This document shows positions 1 through 7,943 of a stretch of 16,151 nt of DNA, one piece after another. Within the stretch, counting starts at the first letter, position 1; each line of letters begins with the position of its first letter. The stretch spans positions 1 to 16,151 of the forward strand of contig JAQCKL010000032.1 of the NCBI GenBank assembly GCA_027592485.1, written 5' to 3'. Both the position numbers and the translations under genes were made by a program. Under the pieces are notes generated by a model. The model did no database searches. It had not been told where the DNA came from and saw only the letters and a program-made list of their open reading frames with translations. The DNA is from Cyanobacteriota bacterium (GTDB taxonomy: Bacteria; Cyanobacteriota; Cyanobacteriia; Phormidesmidales; Phormidesmidaceae).

Positions 1-88
1 ATGGCACTCACCGGAGATGGGAAATGCTTCTAGCTTATGTCTTAATGCAATTGGCGACTGCTATATCTGACTAGATAAGCCTTTGGGT

Positions 89-1048
89 TCATTTCTGTTC
101 CCGATCTTTTGTGAGTAAGGGATAGAGGGCCTGGGTCAGGGTTGTCCCAACGAGGTCGTTACCCTCGGCGCTGAGGTGAATGTGATCTCGGTAAAGATGC
201 TTCCCTTCACCCCGGCTCTGGAAGGCATCCAAAAAATCAATGTAGGGAATCGCATTTTCTGAGGTAAAGGTGGTCAGACGCTGACGAGCCACCCACTCAT
301 AGTCACGGGGGCCAGGGGGTTGCACTTCTCGCAGTAGGGGCGTCATTGCCAAGATGAGCTGGCCGCCTGCTGTCGTAACCAGCTGGTGAATCTGTTGGAT
401 CGCCGCCAGATTGTTACCAACCCGATCGCCCCCTTCTGCCTGGACTGCTTCTAACTCCGGGAAGGAAAGATCTTTACGGAATCGATTTAACACCTCAATC
501 CAGGCTAGGGCTGGGGAGACATCGGGGTAGTTGCGGGTGCGTCCCACCGGCAGCGCTGTGGGGGCTGTGGCAAAAAGATCATCGGTGTTGATCAGTAACA
601 CCACTACCTGGGCTTCAAAGGTGCCAAATTTTCGCAGGTAGGCTAGTTCATTCCGGGGTCCCCAGGAGTTGGCAGAGGCATTGAGCACCTCAACGGAATT
701 AGCCGTAGGCCAGTCCATCTCCTCTAGTTGATCCTGCATTTGGAGGGAAAGGATATGGGGCTGATCGGTCCACCAGCCCCCATTCGCAATGGAGTCACCA
801 ATCAGCAGCACCCGTAATCCCTGGGGCGATCGCTGGGGCAAAATGGCTGGTCCCCGCATGGAATACTGGTTGATTACAATCCGATTGCCAAAGCGACGGA
901 TACTTTGATTGGGGGCGAGGCGATATCCCACCTCTGAGTCGGCCACATAGAGTGGTGGCGTGCCAAAGCCAAATACTAGCCGCAGCAACGCTTCAGAAGC
1001 GAGAAACAGCAGCAATAACAATCCCAGAATCAGTCCAACCAGCTTCAC
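89..1048 (-). CDS. SGNH/GDSL-hydrolase-like protein, membrane anchored
   Basis: Predicted 319-residue protein. Residues 1-25 form one hydrophobic segment, probably an uncleaved membrane anchor that leaves the rest outside the cytoplasm. The remainder has SGNH-hydrolase signatures: GDS at 84-86 (Ser86 the likely nucleophile), an N-x-W-G segment near 127-130 (block II-like), a strand ending LLIN at 151-154 (block III-like), and a C-terminal D-H-I-H at 288-291 supplying the catalytic Asp and His. Family members deacylate or deacetylate polysaccharides, lipids or other esters; the substrate here cannot be read from sequence. The gene stands alone, and its upstream 360 bp holds no clear gene. Start is the ATG just before the hydrophobic segment. 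Confident of the fold, not of the substrate. Confidence 0.8.
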   Translation of the reverse strand: MKLVGLILGLLLLLFLASEALLRLVFGFGTPPLYVADSEVGYRLAPNQSIRRFGNRIVINQYSMRGPAILPQRSPQGLRVLLIGDSIANGGWWTDQPHILSLQMQDQLEEMDWPTANSVEVLNASANSWGPRNELAYLRKFGTFEAQVVVLLINTDDLFATAPTALPVGRTRNYPDVSPALAWIEVLNRFRKDLSFPELEAVQAEGGDRVGNNLAAIQQIHQLVTTAGGQLILAMTPLLREVQPPGPRDYEWVARQRLTTFTSENAIPYIDFLDAFQSRGEGKHLYRDHIHLSAEGNDLVGTTLTQALYPLLTKDREQK

Positions 1049-1410
1049 TCGCTCGCTCCATAATCCTTGCCCGATCAGTGTGCCCCATCAAGAATCACGG
1101 GGATCAGCGTCAGGGTCAGCTCATCCTTTGGGTTCATGATCTTCAATCGGGCCAATCCCGCTATAGGATGCTGGCGGTATAGGCCCGAATGGCGGTATCG
1201 ACTGTTGCCATGGTAGAGAGATGCGTATCTAGCAAAATCCTCATTTGCCTTCGAATGCACTCAGTAGGTTGTCTGGCGGAGGTGATCTTCCCCCCAATGT
1301 TCGTCCAACCCCATCAGCACCACTCCAGACAACACCTCCAGCGGAATCATGAGTATGGGTATTAGCCCCTGCTGCAATGGTTAGTTCTGCCGCTGCAGAG
1401 GTAAAAGCAA
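1049..1410. other. gap without a supported gene, between prmC and the SGNH gene
   Basis: This 360-bp stretch has only short open frames on the minus strand: 61 codons at 1241-1426 (overlapping the prmC end), 61 codons at 1075-1260, 27 codons at 1161-1244, and 29 codons at 1261-1350 lying in the prmC frame after two stop codons. None resembles a family I recognise, and none has a clear ribosome-binding site. It may be leader DNA for the SGNH gene or the remains of a lost gene. Confidence 0.5.
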
Positions 1411-2376
1411 TCACTTGAGCATCCATGCTGTGTTCTCCTGCGGTAATCGCCGCCCAAGTTGCTGGGCCGTAACAAACCGGTCAATTCCTGCCAAGTCGGC
1501 ATGGATTGAAATCGCCCCGTAGGTTTGAGGGGCTTGCAAAAGCTGGGCCACAGCCTCCGCTTGTCCCGCCATGTGTTCCACCATCCATAGACCGCCATCG
1601 CGCAAAAACTGAGGCGCAGCGGTCACCAAATGGCGTAGGGCATCCAAGCCGTCATCGCCCCCATCCAAAGCCAGGTGGGGCTCGTGGCGGGCCACTTCGG
1701 GTTGCAAAGTTGACACTATTTCAGTCGGAATATAAGGCGGGTTTGAAACGACTCCGGCCAGTTGTCCGGTCAGATCATGCAAGGGTTCAAACCAAGCCCC
1801 TTGACGAAACTCGATGCGATCGCCCAATGCATTCGCCTGGGCATTCTGCTGGGCGATCGCCAACGCTGCCGCACTGATATCCGTCGCAATAATCCGCGCT
1901 TCAGGAAATGCTGTCGCCAGTCCGAGGGCGATCGCCCCGCTGCCCGTGCCCATATCCACCCAGATCCCCTGAGCGAGCTGCCGCCCTTGGGGATGATCCG
2001 AGACCAGCGCCCCAGCCAGATCAATCAGCAGCTCCGTTTCGGGCCGGGGGATTAGCACCGCCGGGGACACCGCCAGGGTGAAGTTGCGCCAGGGGGTAGC
2101 GCCGACCAGATGTTGGACGGGGACGCGATCGCCCACCCGTTTTTGCCAAAGTTCCTGCAATTCTTGGAAAGAAACAGCGCTAGAGATGGCGAACTGCTCG
2201 GCCAAGGTGCCGAGACTCAGGGCCAAACGATCCACCTGGCAGAGCCCTTGCAACAACCAATCCACCTCGGCTGGGGGAATGCCCTTAGTCTCCGCTTGTC
2301 TGAGGGCCTGCTGCCGCCATTGCCATAGCGCTTTCCCCTCAAGCTGATGGGGAAAGTGGGGCTGCTCTAAAGACAT
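1411..2376 (-). CDS. prmC: peptide chain release factor N5-glutamine methyltransferase
   Basis: S-adenosylmethionine-dependent enzyme that methylates the glutamine of the GGQ motif in release factors RF1/RF2, acting in the cytoplasm during translation termination. About 321 residues, the usual family length. The N-terminal helical domain is followed by P-V-Q-H-L and R-P-E-T-E, then the class I methyltransferase motif I DMGTGSG and the diagnostic catalytic S-N-P-P-Y-I-P (about residues 211-217 from this start). The frame could begin 18 nt upstream at a GTG, but the ATG at 2376 is preferred. It lies 40 nt downstream of hom on the same strand with no terminator between, so the two are probably co-transcribed. 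Several HIP1 octamers lie inside the gene. Confidence 0.94.
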   Translation of the reverse strand: MSLEQPHFPHQLEGKALWQWRQQALRQAETKGIPPAEVDWLLQGLCQVDRLALSLGTLAEQFAISSAVSFQELQELWQKRVGDRVPVQHLVGATPWRNFTLAVSPAVLIPRPETELLIDLAGALVSDHPQGRQLAQGIWVDMGTGSGAIALGLATAFPEARIIATDISAAALAIAQQNAQANALGDRIEFRQGAWFEPLHDLTGQLAGVVSNPPYIPTEIVSTLQPEVARHEPHLALDGGDDGLDALRHLVTAAPQFLRDGGLWMVEHMAGQAEAVAQLLQAPQTYGAISIHADLAGIDRFVTAQQLGRRLPQENTAWMLK

Positions 2377-2416
2377 CGTCTCGTTGGGTTGCACAACGTT
2401 TCACCCAAACGATGTT

Positions 2417-3733
2417 TTACAGCACACGCAGCACACTGGGCACGGTTTGAATGCCCGGAAAGGCCCGAATCTGATCGAGGGCCGTCTGGAAGTTGGCTTC
2501 TAGAACCTCGTGGGTAACCACCACAATTTCGGCCACCCCGTTATGGAGGTCAATCTGCACCACTGACTCGATGCTGACCGCGTGGTTACCAAAGCAGGTC
2601 CCCAACTCCCCAATCACCCCCGGTTGATCCTCGACCAAGAGCCGCACATAAAAGCGGCTGACAATATCCGCCATCGGGCTGACCTTGCAGTAATGCTGAT
2701 GGGTGCAGGCCAGGAGAGGGTTGGGTGCTTGTGTGGTAACGGCCCCTTGGGATTTGAGACTGGCGGCAATGCTGAGGATATCGGATACCACCGCGCTAGC
2801 CGTTGGCCCCGCTCCTGCACCAGGGCCAAAGAACATCACCTGGCCAATGGGCTCCCCTTCTATGAGGATGGCGTTGTAGACATCGTTGATGCTGGCGAGG
2901 GGATGGCTCTTGGGCACCAGCGTGGGATGAACCCTTAGCTCTAGCTGATCCAGCACTTCGTTAGAGACGGGGCAGGTGTCGCGGCGGGCGATCGCCAGCA
3001 GCTTGATCACAAACCCCAATTGGTCCGCATAGGCAATATCTGCAGCACTCACATGGCGAATCCCTTCGCTATGGACATCCGCCAGATTAATCCGCCCCCC
3101 AAAGGCCAGAGAAGCCAAAATGGCGATCTTGTCGGCGGCATCTAAACCATCCACATCGGCGGAGGGATCCGCCTCGGCATAGCCCAGTTTTTGGGCATCG
3201 GCCAAGATCGGCTCAAAGTCGCCCCCCTCCGCCTGCATCCGCGTCAGGATGTAGTTGGTGGTGCCGTTGACGATGCCCGTGACGGCGTGGATGCGGTTGA
3301 CCCCCAGAGCCTGCTTCAGCGGTTGGATGACTGGAATCCCGCCCCCCACCGCCGCCTCTAGGAGCACATACACCCCCGCCTCATTGGCAGCGGTAAAAAT
3401 CTCGTCGCCGTAGCGGGCAATCACCGCCTTGTTAGCGGTCACCACATGTTTGCCCTGGTGGATGGCTTTGAGAATCAGCGATCGCGCCGGTTCCAGCCCG
3501 CCCATCACCTCCACCACAATATCCACCTCCGGGTCGGTGACGATGGACTCCAGATCGGTGGTGAGGCAATCTGGGGAAATCTCGACAGGTCGGGGCTTAT
3601 CGAGCGATCGCACCCCCACCCGGCAAATCTCAATATCCGTCATCAGGGGATGTCGCCCCGCCGGATCCAACAAAATCGCCGCCGTCCCAGCCCCAACCGT
3701 CCCCAGTCCCAAAAGCCCTACCTTAACCGCCAC
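2417..3733 (-). CDS. hom: homoserine dehydrogenase with C-terminal ACT domain
   Basis: Reduces aspartate semialdehyde to homoserine with NAD(P)H, the branch entry to threonine and methionine. 438 residues. The N-terminal Rossmann motif is GLGTVGAG (residues 9-16). The substrate/cofactor region includes G-K-H-V-V-T-A-N-K (94-102) and G-I-V-N-G-T-T-N-Y (153-161). The active-site signature D-V-D-G-L-D-A-A-D-K ends in the probable catalytic Lys202. Residues about 363-438 form an ACT domain (V-E-D-Q-P-G-V-I-G-E-L), the usual site of threonine feedback inhibition. I chose a GTG start at 3733, giving M-A-V-K-V-G-L-L-G-L, which matches the usual family N-terminus, with AAGGGG about 8 nt upstream. A TTG at 3763 would add 10 residues. 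prmC follows 40 nt downstream. Confidence 0.95.
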   Translation of the reverse strand: MAVKVGLLGLGTVGAGTAAILLDPAGRHPLMTDIEICRVGVRSLDKPRPVEISPDCLTTDLESIVTDPEVDIVVEVMGGLEPARSLILKAIHQGKHVVTANKAVIARYGDEIFTAANEAGVYVLLEAAVGGGIPVIQPLKQALGVNRIHAVTGIVNGTTNYILTRMQAEGGDFEPILADAQKLGYAEADPSADVDGLDAADKIAILASLAFGGRINLADVHSEGIRHVSAADIAYADQLGFVIKLLAIARRDTCPVSNEVLDQLELRVHPTLVPKSHPLASINDVYNAILIEGEPIGQVMFFGPGAGAGPTASAVVSDILSIAASLKSQGAVTTQAPNPLLACTHQHYCKVSPMADIVSRFYVRLLVEDQPGVIGELGTCFGNHAVSIESVVQIDLHNGVAEIVVVTHEVLEANFQTALDQIRAFPGIQTVPSVLRVL

Positions 3734-3787
3734 GCTCTGCCCCTTATGTGTCGTATCCCCCAATTGTAGGGGTTGCCAGTCGATAAC

Positions 3788-3821
3788 AAAAAACCGGAGA
3801 CGTTTACTCGTCTCCGGTTTT
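3788..3821 (-). terminator. Rho-independent terminator of petH
   Basis: Perfect 13-bp inverted repeat (3790-3802 and 3809-3821) with a 6-nt loop. Read on the minus strand it is followed by a run of T, the expected form for ending petH transcription 45 nt past its stop. It also insulates hom from petH. Confidence 0.9.
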
Positions 3822-3866
3822 GATAGGTTATTGGATTTCTCCGCAGAAACCCCTGTCGCATGGAGC

Positions 3867-5033
3867 CTAGTAGGTCTCTACGTGCCAGCGGTGCTCTTTC
3901 TTCATTTGCTTGCGGAAGGTATCCCAATCCACCCCATTCTTCTCCGCCTGGACAGACATGGCCGCATCAATACCATCTTCCATCCCTTTCAGACCACACA
4001 TGTAGGTGTGGGTATTGGGCTTCTGCATCAGGTCCCATAGCTTCTCAGAATGTTCAGCCACCCGGTGCTGAATGTACATTCTGCCGCCTTCAGGATTCTG
4101 CTGCTCCCGGCTGATAGCGTAGGTCAGATTGAAGTTTTCGGGATATTCGGACGCCATCGCTTCCAACTCCTCTTTGTAGAGAATGTTGGGGGTGACCGGA
4201 ATCCCGAAAATCAACCAAGCTAAGCCCTTGAACTCATAATCAGGGTTGGCTTTCTTTTCCTCTGCTTTAAACATGCGCCAGAGGAACGCCCGGAAGGGCG
4301 CAATGCCCGTTCCCGTGGCTAGCATGATCACCGTCGCCTCAGGATCCTCGGGCAGCAGCATTTCCTTGCCGACTGGACCGGTGATCTTGATATCCGCACC
4401 GGGCTCAATGCCGCATAGATAGGTGGAGCAAACCCCGTATACCGTCTCCCCAGACTCAGGATGCTTGTACTCCAGCTGACGGACACAGAGCGACACCGTT
4501 GTATCGTTCATGTCGTCGCCGTGGCGGGTAGAGGCGATGGAGTAAAGGCGTAACTTATGGGGCTTACCCTTGTCATCGGTTCCTTCTGGGATGATGCCAA
4601 TGCTTTGACCTTCTAGATACTTGAGGTCGCCCGCCGATAAGTCCATCTTGATGTGCTGAACAATCCCGATGCCGCCCTCTGCCACCAAGGGCTCGTTAGA
4701 CATCACCTTGCCAATAAAGGGCTCTTTAGGACGATAGGTGTTAACAGGAACTTTAGCCGTGCTGGCTTTCGCTTTCGCGGGTGCTTTAGCAGGTGCAGCA
4801 GCCTGTCCGTCACCCATTGCTAAAGGGCGAATGCTGACAATCTTGCCGCCCATGCGAGTAATGCGCTGCATTTCCTGGTTCATGCGGTCATAGGGAACCG
4901 TAATGAACACGGAACCACTCTTGCGAATCGGATAACTCGCCTCGGAAGTTTGCTTTAGCCCCTCGACTTCGTAGACAAACATACGACTAGCCGCCAAAGA
5001 ATTGGCACCACCACTCAAACTTGGATTGTACAT
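3867..5033 (-). CDS. petH: ferredoxin-NADP+ reductase, long form with CpcD-like domain
   Basis: Transfers electrons from reduced ferredoxin to NADP+ at the end of linear photosynthetic electron flow; the long form docks on phycobilisomes. 388 residues. Residues about 18-73 are a CpcD-type phycobilisome-linker domain (M-F-V-Y-E-V-E-G-L onward). Residues 78-95 are an Ala/Pro/Lys-rich hinge. The FAD domain has R-L-Y-S-I-A-S-T (162-169) and G-V-C-S-T-Y-L-C (200-207). The NADP domain has L-A-T-G-T-G-I-A-P-F (238-247) and Y-M-C-G-L-K-G-M (344-351), and the chain ends in the family's invariant aromatic Tyr (H-V-E-T-Y). The ATG at 5033 fits known long forms. Met73, just before the hinge, could start a short isoform. 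It is divergent from prk across an 840-bp spacer; as I recall, petH and prk are also neighbours in Synechococcus elongatus. Confidence 0.97.
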   Translation of the reverse strand: MYNPSLSGGANSLAASRMFVYEVEGLKQTSEASYPIRKSGSVFITVPYDRMNQEMQRITRMGGKIVSIRPLAMGDGQAAAPAKAPAKAKASTAKVPVNTYRPKEPFIGKVMSNEPLVAEGGIGIVQHIKMDLSAGDLKYLEGQSIGIIPEGTDDKGKPHKLRLYSIASTRHGDDMNDTTVSLCVRQLEYKHPESGETVYGVCSTYLCGIEPGADIKITGPVGKEMLLPEDPEATVIMLATGTGIAPFRAFLWRMFKAEEKKANPDYEFKGLAWLIFGIPVTPNILYKEELEAMASEYPENFNLTYAISREQQNPEGGRMYIQHRVAEHSEKLWDLMQKPNTHTYMCGLKGMEDGIDAAMSVQAEKNGVDWDTFRKQMKKEHRWHVETY

Positions 5034-5873
5034 GTGCTGACGTTATGACTCTCTGAACCTCTACTGAACCAACACCATCTAGCTCAGATCCGCACGGCTT
5101 GGCAGGATTACCAATGCCCGTGGCTAAGCTAGGGTGATCTAAAAAAATATGGCAACCAGTTTTTCCCTTTAGCCTATCATCTGTAGTAAACCCATTTTTG
5201 TGACCTTGAGACACTAGATCCCCTTCAATCACGGGCCTTGTGCGTCAGCCCTTGCCATGGGGTGGCTACGCAATCAACCGAAAAACCATATCTACTTTAA
5301 TCGCTACGGTAGAGACACAGTTGTGACGGTTGACTCATTTTGTACTCCACCCTTCCCCTTAGGGGGCTGGCCTGAGGAGAGGGTTTAGATCTGGGGTTGA
5401 ATTGATAGCTGTGGCCACTTTGCTGAGGACACCGAGGTTCGCTCCGATGCTTTTTCCAGAAGCAACGGGGCTCGAAGTTTCGTCCTAATCGGACTGGTGA
5501 TGGCTATATTGACCCTGCGACCACAGAAATGGACAAGGGTTTCAAACTCGGGTATAGAACTGCTTGTTAGCGTCGATACCATTTTGGTACGATGCTTTCT
5601 AGTTAAGGACACAATCATGAGTCTCTCCGTGGCTATGGAGAGATTGTTTGTTGAATTTCGGCATCTGGGGATCAGCAAGGCTAGTGTCGAGCAGAGCAGA
5701 TCGCCGCCTAAGGTTTTTGGGTCACCCGCCTTAAGGTCACCAGCGCTCTAGTCGTTCTAGGAGAGGTCTTAACGAGAGCAAGCCACTTGCCAATGCTTGT
5801 TGTCACGCGTTTCCTTATTTGGTTTTGTGTTTTTAGTGCGGTGGTGATAATCTAATTTTGCTTGAGGAAAACT
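5034..5873. other. long petH-prk divergent intergenic region
   Basis: 840 bp between the divergent petH and prk starts, with no open frame that looks coding. Open frames of 84-97 codons on either strand have atypical composition and no family resemblance. Visible structure: a hairpin with 7-bp arms at 5622-5628 and 5637-5643, a CCCC/GGGG hairpin near 5354-5365, and a cluster near 5705-5745 with two GGTCACC-like copies around a CCTTAAGG palindrome. It must contain both promoters; I could not place either with confidence and saw no clear NtcA (GTA-N8-TAC) or RpaB site. Confidence 0.55.
5863..5868 (+). promoter_or_regulatory. ribosome-binding site fixing the prk start
   Basis: TGAGGA ends 5 nt before the ATG at 5874. 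This favours that ATG over the in-frame TTG at 5862, which would place the Shine-Dalgarno sequence inside the coding region. Confidence 0.7.
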
Positions 5874-6884
5874 ATGACGAGTCAATCGGATCGCGTGATT
5901 TTAATCGGGGTTGCTGGTGATTCTGGGTGTGGTAAATCCACATTTCTAAGAAGACTAGCCGACCTGTTTGGCGAAGAGTTTATGACCGTCATTTGTTTGG
6001 ATGACTATCACAGCCTCGACCGCAAGGGACGTAAGGCCGCTGGGGTGACCGCCCTCAATCCCAAGGCCAACAACTTTGATCTGATGTACGAGCAGATCAA
6101 ATCCCTGAAGGCAGGTAACTCGATCGCCAAGCCGATTTATAACCACGAGACCGGTGAACTCGATCCGCCCGAGAACGTTGATCCTAATCGGGTGGTGGTG
6201 ATCGAAGGGCTGCACCCCATGTACGACGAGCGGGTGCGCGAGCTCCTCGATTTCAGCGTTTATCTCGATATTGACGACGACGTTAAAATCGCCTGGAAAA
6301 TTCAGCGGGATATGGCAGAACGGGGCCACACCTATGAAGACGTGCTGGCCTCTATTAATGCCCGCCGCCCCGACTTTGAAGCCTACATTGATGTACAGAA
6401 GCAGTATGCCGATGTGGTTATCCAAATCTTGCCGACCAAGCTGATTCCCGATGACAAAGAGAAGAAAGTCCTCCGGGTCCGCCTCATTCAAAAAGAAGGG
6501 GTGGCAGGCTTCGAGCCGGTTTATCTCTTTGACGAAGGCTCCACCATTGACTGGATTCCCTGCGGTCGTAAGCTCACCTGCTCTTACCCCGGCATCCGGA
6601 TGCACTACGGCCCCGATAGCTACTACGGCAATGAGGTCTCAGTGCTCGAAATCGATGGCCAGTTCGATCGCTTGGAAGAGCTGATCTATGTAGAAAGCCA
6701 CCTCAGCAGCACCTCTACCAAGTACTACGGCGAAATGACCGAGCTATTGCTGAAGCACCGGGAATATCCGGGCTCCAACAACGGTAGCGGCCTCTTTCAA
6801 GTCCTGGTCGGCCTGAAGATGCGGGCCACCTATGAGCTGCTGATGGAGCAGGCGGCTAAAGAAGCTGTCGCCAGTGCTAAATAG
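5874..6884 (+). CDS. prk: phosphoribulokinase
   Basis: Calvin-Benson enzyme that phosphorylates ribulose 5-phosphate with ATP to give the Rubisco substrate ribulose 1,5-bisphosphate. 336 residues, the family length. The P-loop is G-D-S-G-C-G-K-S-T (15-23) and the Walker B region is V-V-V-I-E-G-L-H-P (107-115). The four redox cysteines of the photosynthetic enzyme are all present: Cys19 in the P-loop, Cys41, and the C-terminal pair Cys230 and Cys236. This predicts light/dark control by thioredoxin and inactivation in the GAPDH-CP12-PRK complex. The start is the ATG preceded by TGAGGA; a terminator follows 46 nt past the stop, so the gene is probably monocistronic. Confidence 0.97.
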   Translation: MTSQSDRVILIGVAGDSGCGKSTFLRRLADLFGEEFMTVICLDDYHSLDRKGRKAAGVTALNPKANNFDLMYEQIKSLKAGNSIAKPIYNHETGELDPPENVDPNRVVVIEGLHPMYDERVRELLDFSVYLDIDDDVKIAWKIQRDMAERGHTYEDVLASINARRPDFEAYIDVQKQYADVVIQILPTKLIPDDKEKKVLRVRLIQKEGVAGFEPVYLFDEGSTIDWIPCGRKLTCSYPGIRMHYGPDSYYGNEVSVLEIDGQFDRLEELIYVESHLSSTSTKYYGEMTELLLKHREYPGSNNGSGLFQVLVGLKMRATYELLMEQAAKEAVASAK

Positions 6885-6929
6885 CCCTAGGCCGGGTCGG
6901 TTTTAGATTTTCCTTGAAGCTTTGAATTA

Positions 6930-6967
6930 AGCGTGGATTCCATATCAGAGAATCCACGCTTTTTTTG
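6930..6967 (+). terminator. Rho-independent terminator of prk
   Basis: Perfect 11-bp inverted repeat (6930-6940 and 6950-6960) with a 9-nt loop, followed directly by seven T on the plus strand. Confidence 0.92.
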
Positions 6968-7046
6968 CCTCGTTATCGAACGGACTGGCGTACGACGATC
7001 ACGATCCAAGCCGCCATGATTTCACCAAATGGTACTACCCCAGTGC

Positions 7047-7586
7047 TCACCGTCTCAAATCCACCAGGCTCAGCTCAATCTTGGTATCCACCAACTGATT
7101 CCCCACGGCTAATCGTGCCCCTGTGATCCAAGCTGCCGCTGGCTGAAAGCGATAGAAACGACGGGGGGAAGCATCCCGATAGTCTGCTGCCGTGCGCTGA
7201 GGAGGATCCCCCCCAGCCCGCTGAAATAGGGCCTGCATCACCGCATCAACCTGATCCGGCGGTAACTCCCCCGCCACGCCGCTGAGATAGAGTCCCTGCC
7301 CTTTACCCTCTCCAGCCTGGGTGCTGTAGATTGCGATCGCTGCCCGCCCCTGGTTTTGAGCAAGGTTCTGAGAATGTCGGGAGGCGATCGCCGAAGACCA
7401 GTACAGATGCCAGTTGGGATTATAGGCAAAAAATAACGGTGAGGCCCAGGGCCAGCCAGCCGCCGAACAAGTGGACAGCGTGCAGTAGATATTGGCCGCG
7501 ATGATTTGCCGTGCCTGGGTCAGAACCGCTGGGTCCTGGCCTTTTACTGTGTTGATCCAGGTATTGTCAGCATTCGCAGTAGACAT
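7047..7586 (-). CDS. pyridoxamine 5'-phosphate oxidase-like (FMN split-barrel) protein
   Basis: 179 residues. The run from about residue 20 (helix, then I-Y-C-T-L-S-T, then W-P-W-A-S-P-L-F-F-A-Y) through H-L-Y-W-S-S and S-R-H-S-Q-N-L to A-I-A-I-Y-S-T is the pattern of PPOX-type split-barrel flavin-binding proteins. The C-terminal R-R-F-Y-R-F-Q-P is also typical of this group. Such proteins bind FMN, F420 or haem and reduce or sense varied substrates; this one lacks the length and C-terminus of true PdxH, so its substrate is unknown. It is a single gene with a tRNA upstream on the same strand. The ATG at 7586 is the natural start. Confidence 0.8.
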   Translation of the reverse strand: MSTANADNTWINTVKGQDPAVLTQARQIIAANIYCTLSTCSAAGWPWASPLFFAYNPNWHLYWSSAIASRHSQNLAQNQGRAAIAIYSTQAGEGKGQGLYLSGVAGELPPDQVDAVMQALFQRAGGDPPQRTAADYRDASPRRFYRFQPAAAWITGARLAVGNQLVDTKIELSLVDLRR

Positions 7587-7725
7587 GCGTTCGGCTCCGC
7601 GTTAGGACCTGAGGGCATAATTTCCAACACGGTTGCGGAGAGCAGGGGGGCTTAAGGGGCAAGGGGGCTAGAAACCGGAATGGTTAGTTGAATTCTGCCA
7701 TTGAGAATCGGTCAACCTTCAGCAT

Positions 7726-7745
7726 AAAAACATCCCTAAGGGATG
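7726..7745 (-). terminator. terminator downstream of tRNA-Ala
   Basis: Read on the minus strand: CATCCC, a 3-nt loop, GGGATG, then five T. It lies 23 nt past the 3' end of the tRNA and separates it from the PPOX gene. Confidence 0.75.
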
Positions 7746-7768
7746 GGGATGAACCTTCTGAACAAAAA

Positions 7769-7841
7769 TGGAGCTAAGCGGACTCGAACCGCTGACCCCT
7801 GCAATGCCATTGCAGTGCTCTACCAGCTGAGCTATAGCCCC
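7769..7841 (-). tRNA. tRNA-Ala (anticodon GGC)
   Basis: 73-nt cloverleaf. The 7-bp acceptor stem (GGGGCTA with TAGCTCC) contains the G3:U70 wobble pair that identifies alanine tRNAs. The D arm is GCTC...GAGC. The anticodon stem is CTGCA/TGCAG with loop ATGGCAT, giving anticodon GGC. The T arm contains GGTTCGA. The discriminator is A, and CCA is not encoded. Confidence 0.96.
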
Positions 7842-7943
7842 GTGTCAAACGCGTCTCTCATCTTGCCGTGTCGCCCATAACCCCGTCAAGCACTTTCGGG
7901 AAGTTTTCGATTTAGGGCCTGCGAAACGCGATAGAGTCGAGCC

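Noticed and set aside
1..33. Frame open from base 1 to a TAG (10 codons) that could be the end of a plus-strand gene
   Set aside because: Too short to show homology, and an ATG at base 1 is coincidental to the window edge.
1161..1244. 27-codon minus-strand frame starting M-R-I-L-L-D-T-H, like the start of VapC PIN toxins
   Set aside because: Similarity stops after eight residues, the frame ends at once, and no antitoxin gene is nearby.
5385..5678. 97-codon minus-strand frame in the petH-prk spacer
   Set aside because: Basic, low-complexity composition, no ribosome-binding site, overlap with another frame on the plus strand and no family resemblance.
5497..5751. 84-codon plus-strand frame in the petH-prk spacer
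   Set aside because: Ends in simple Ser/Pro/Leu repeats that follow the underlying DNA repeats; nothing supports translation.
5846..5851. GATAAT as a -10 box for prk
   Set aside because: No matching -35 at 17 bp, and it would leave a leader of only about 15 nt including the ribosome-binding site.
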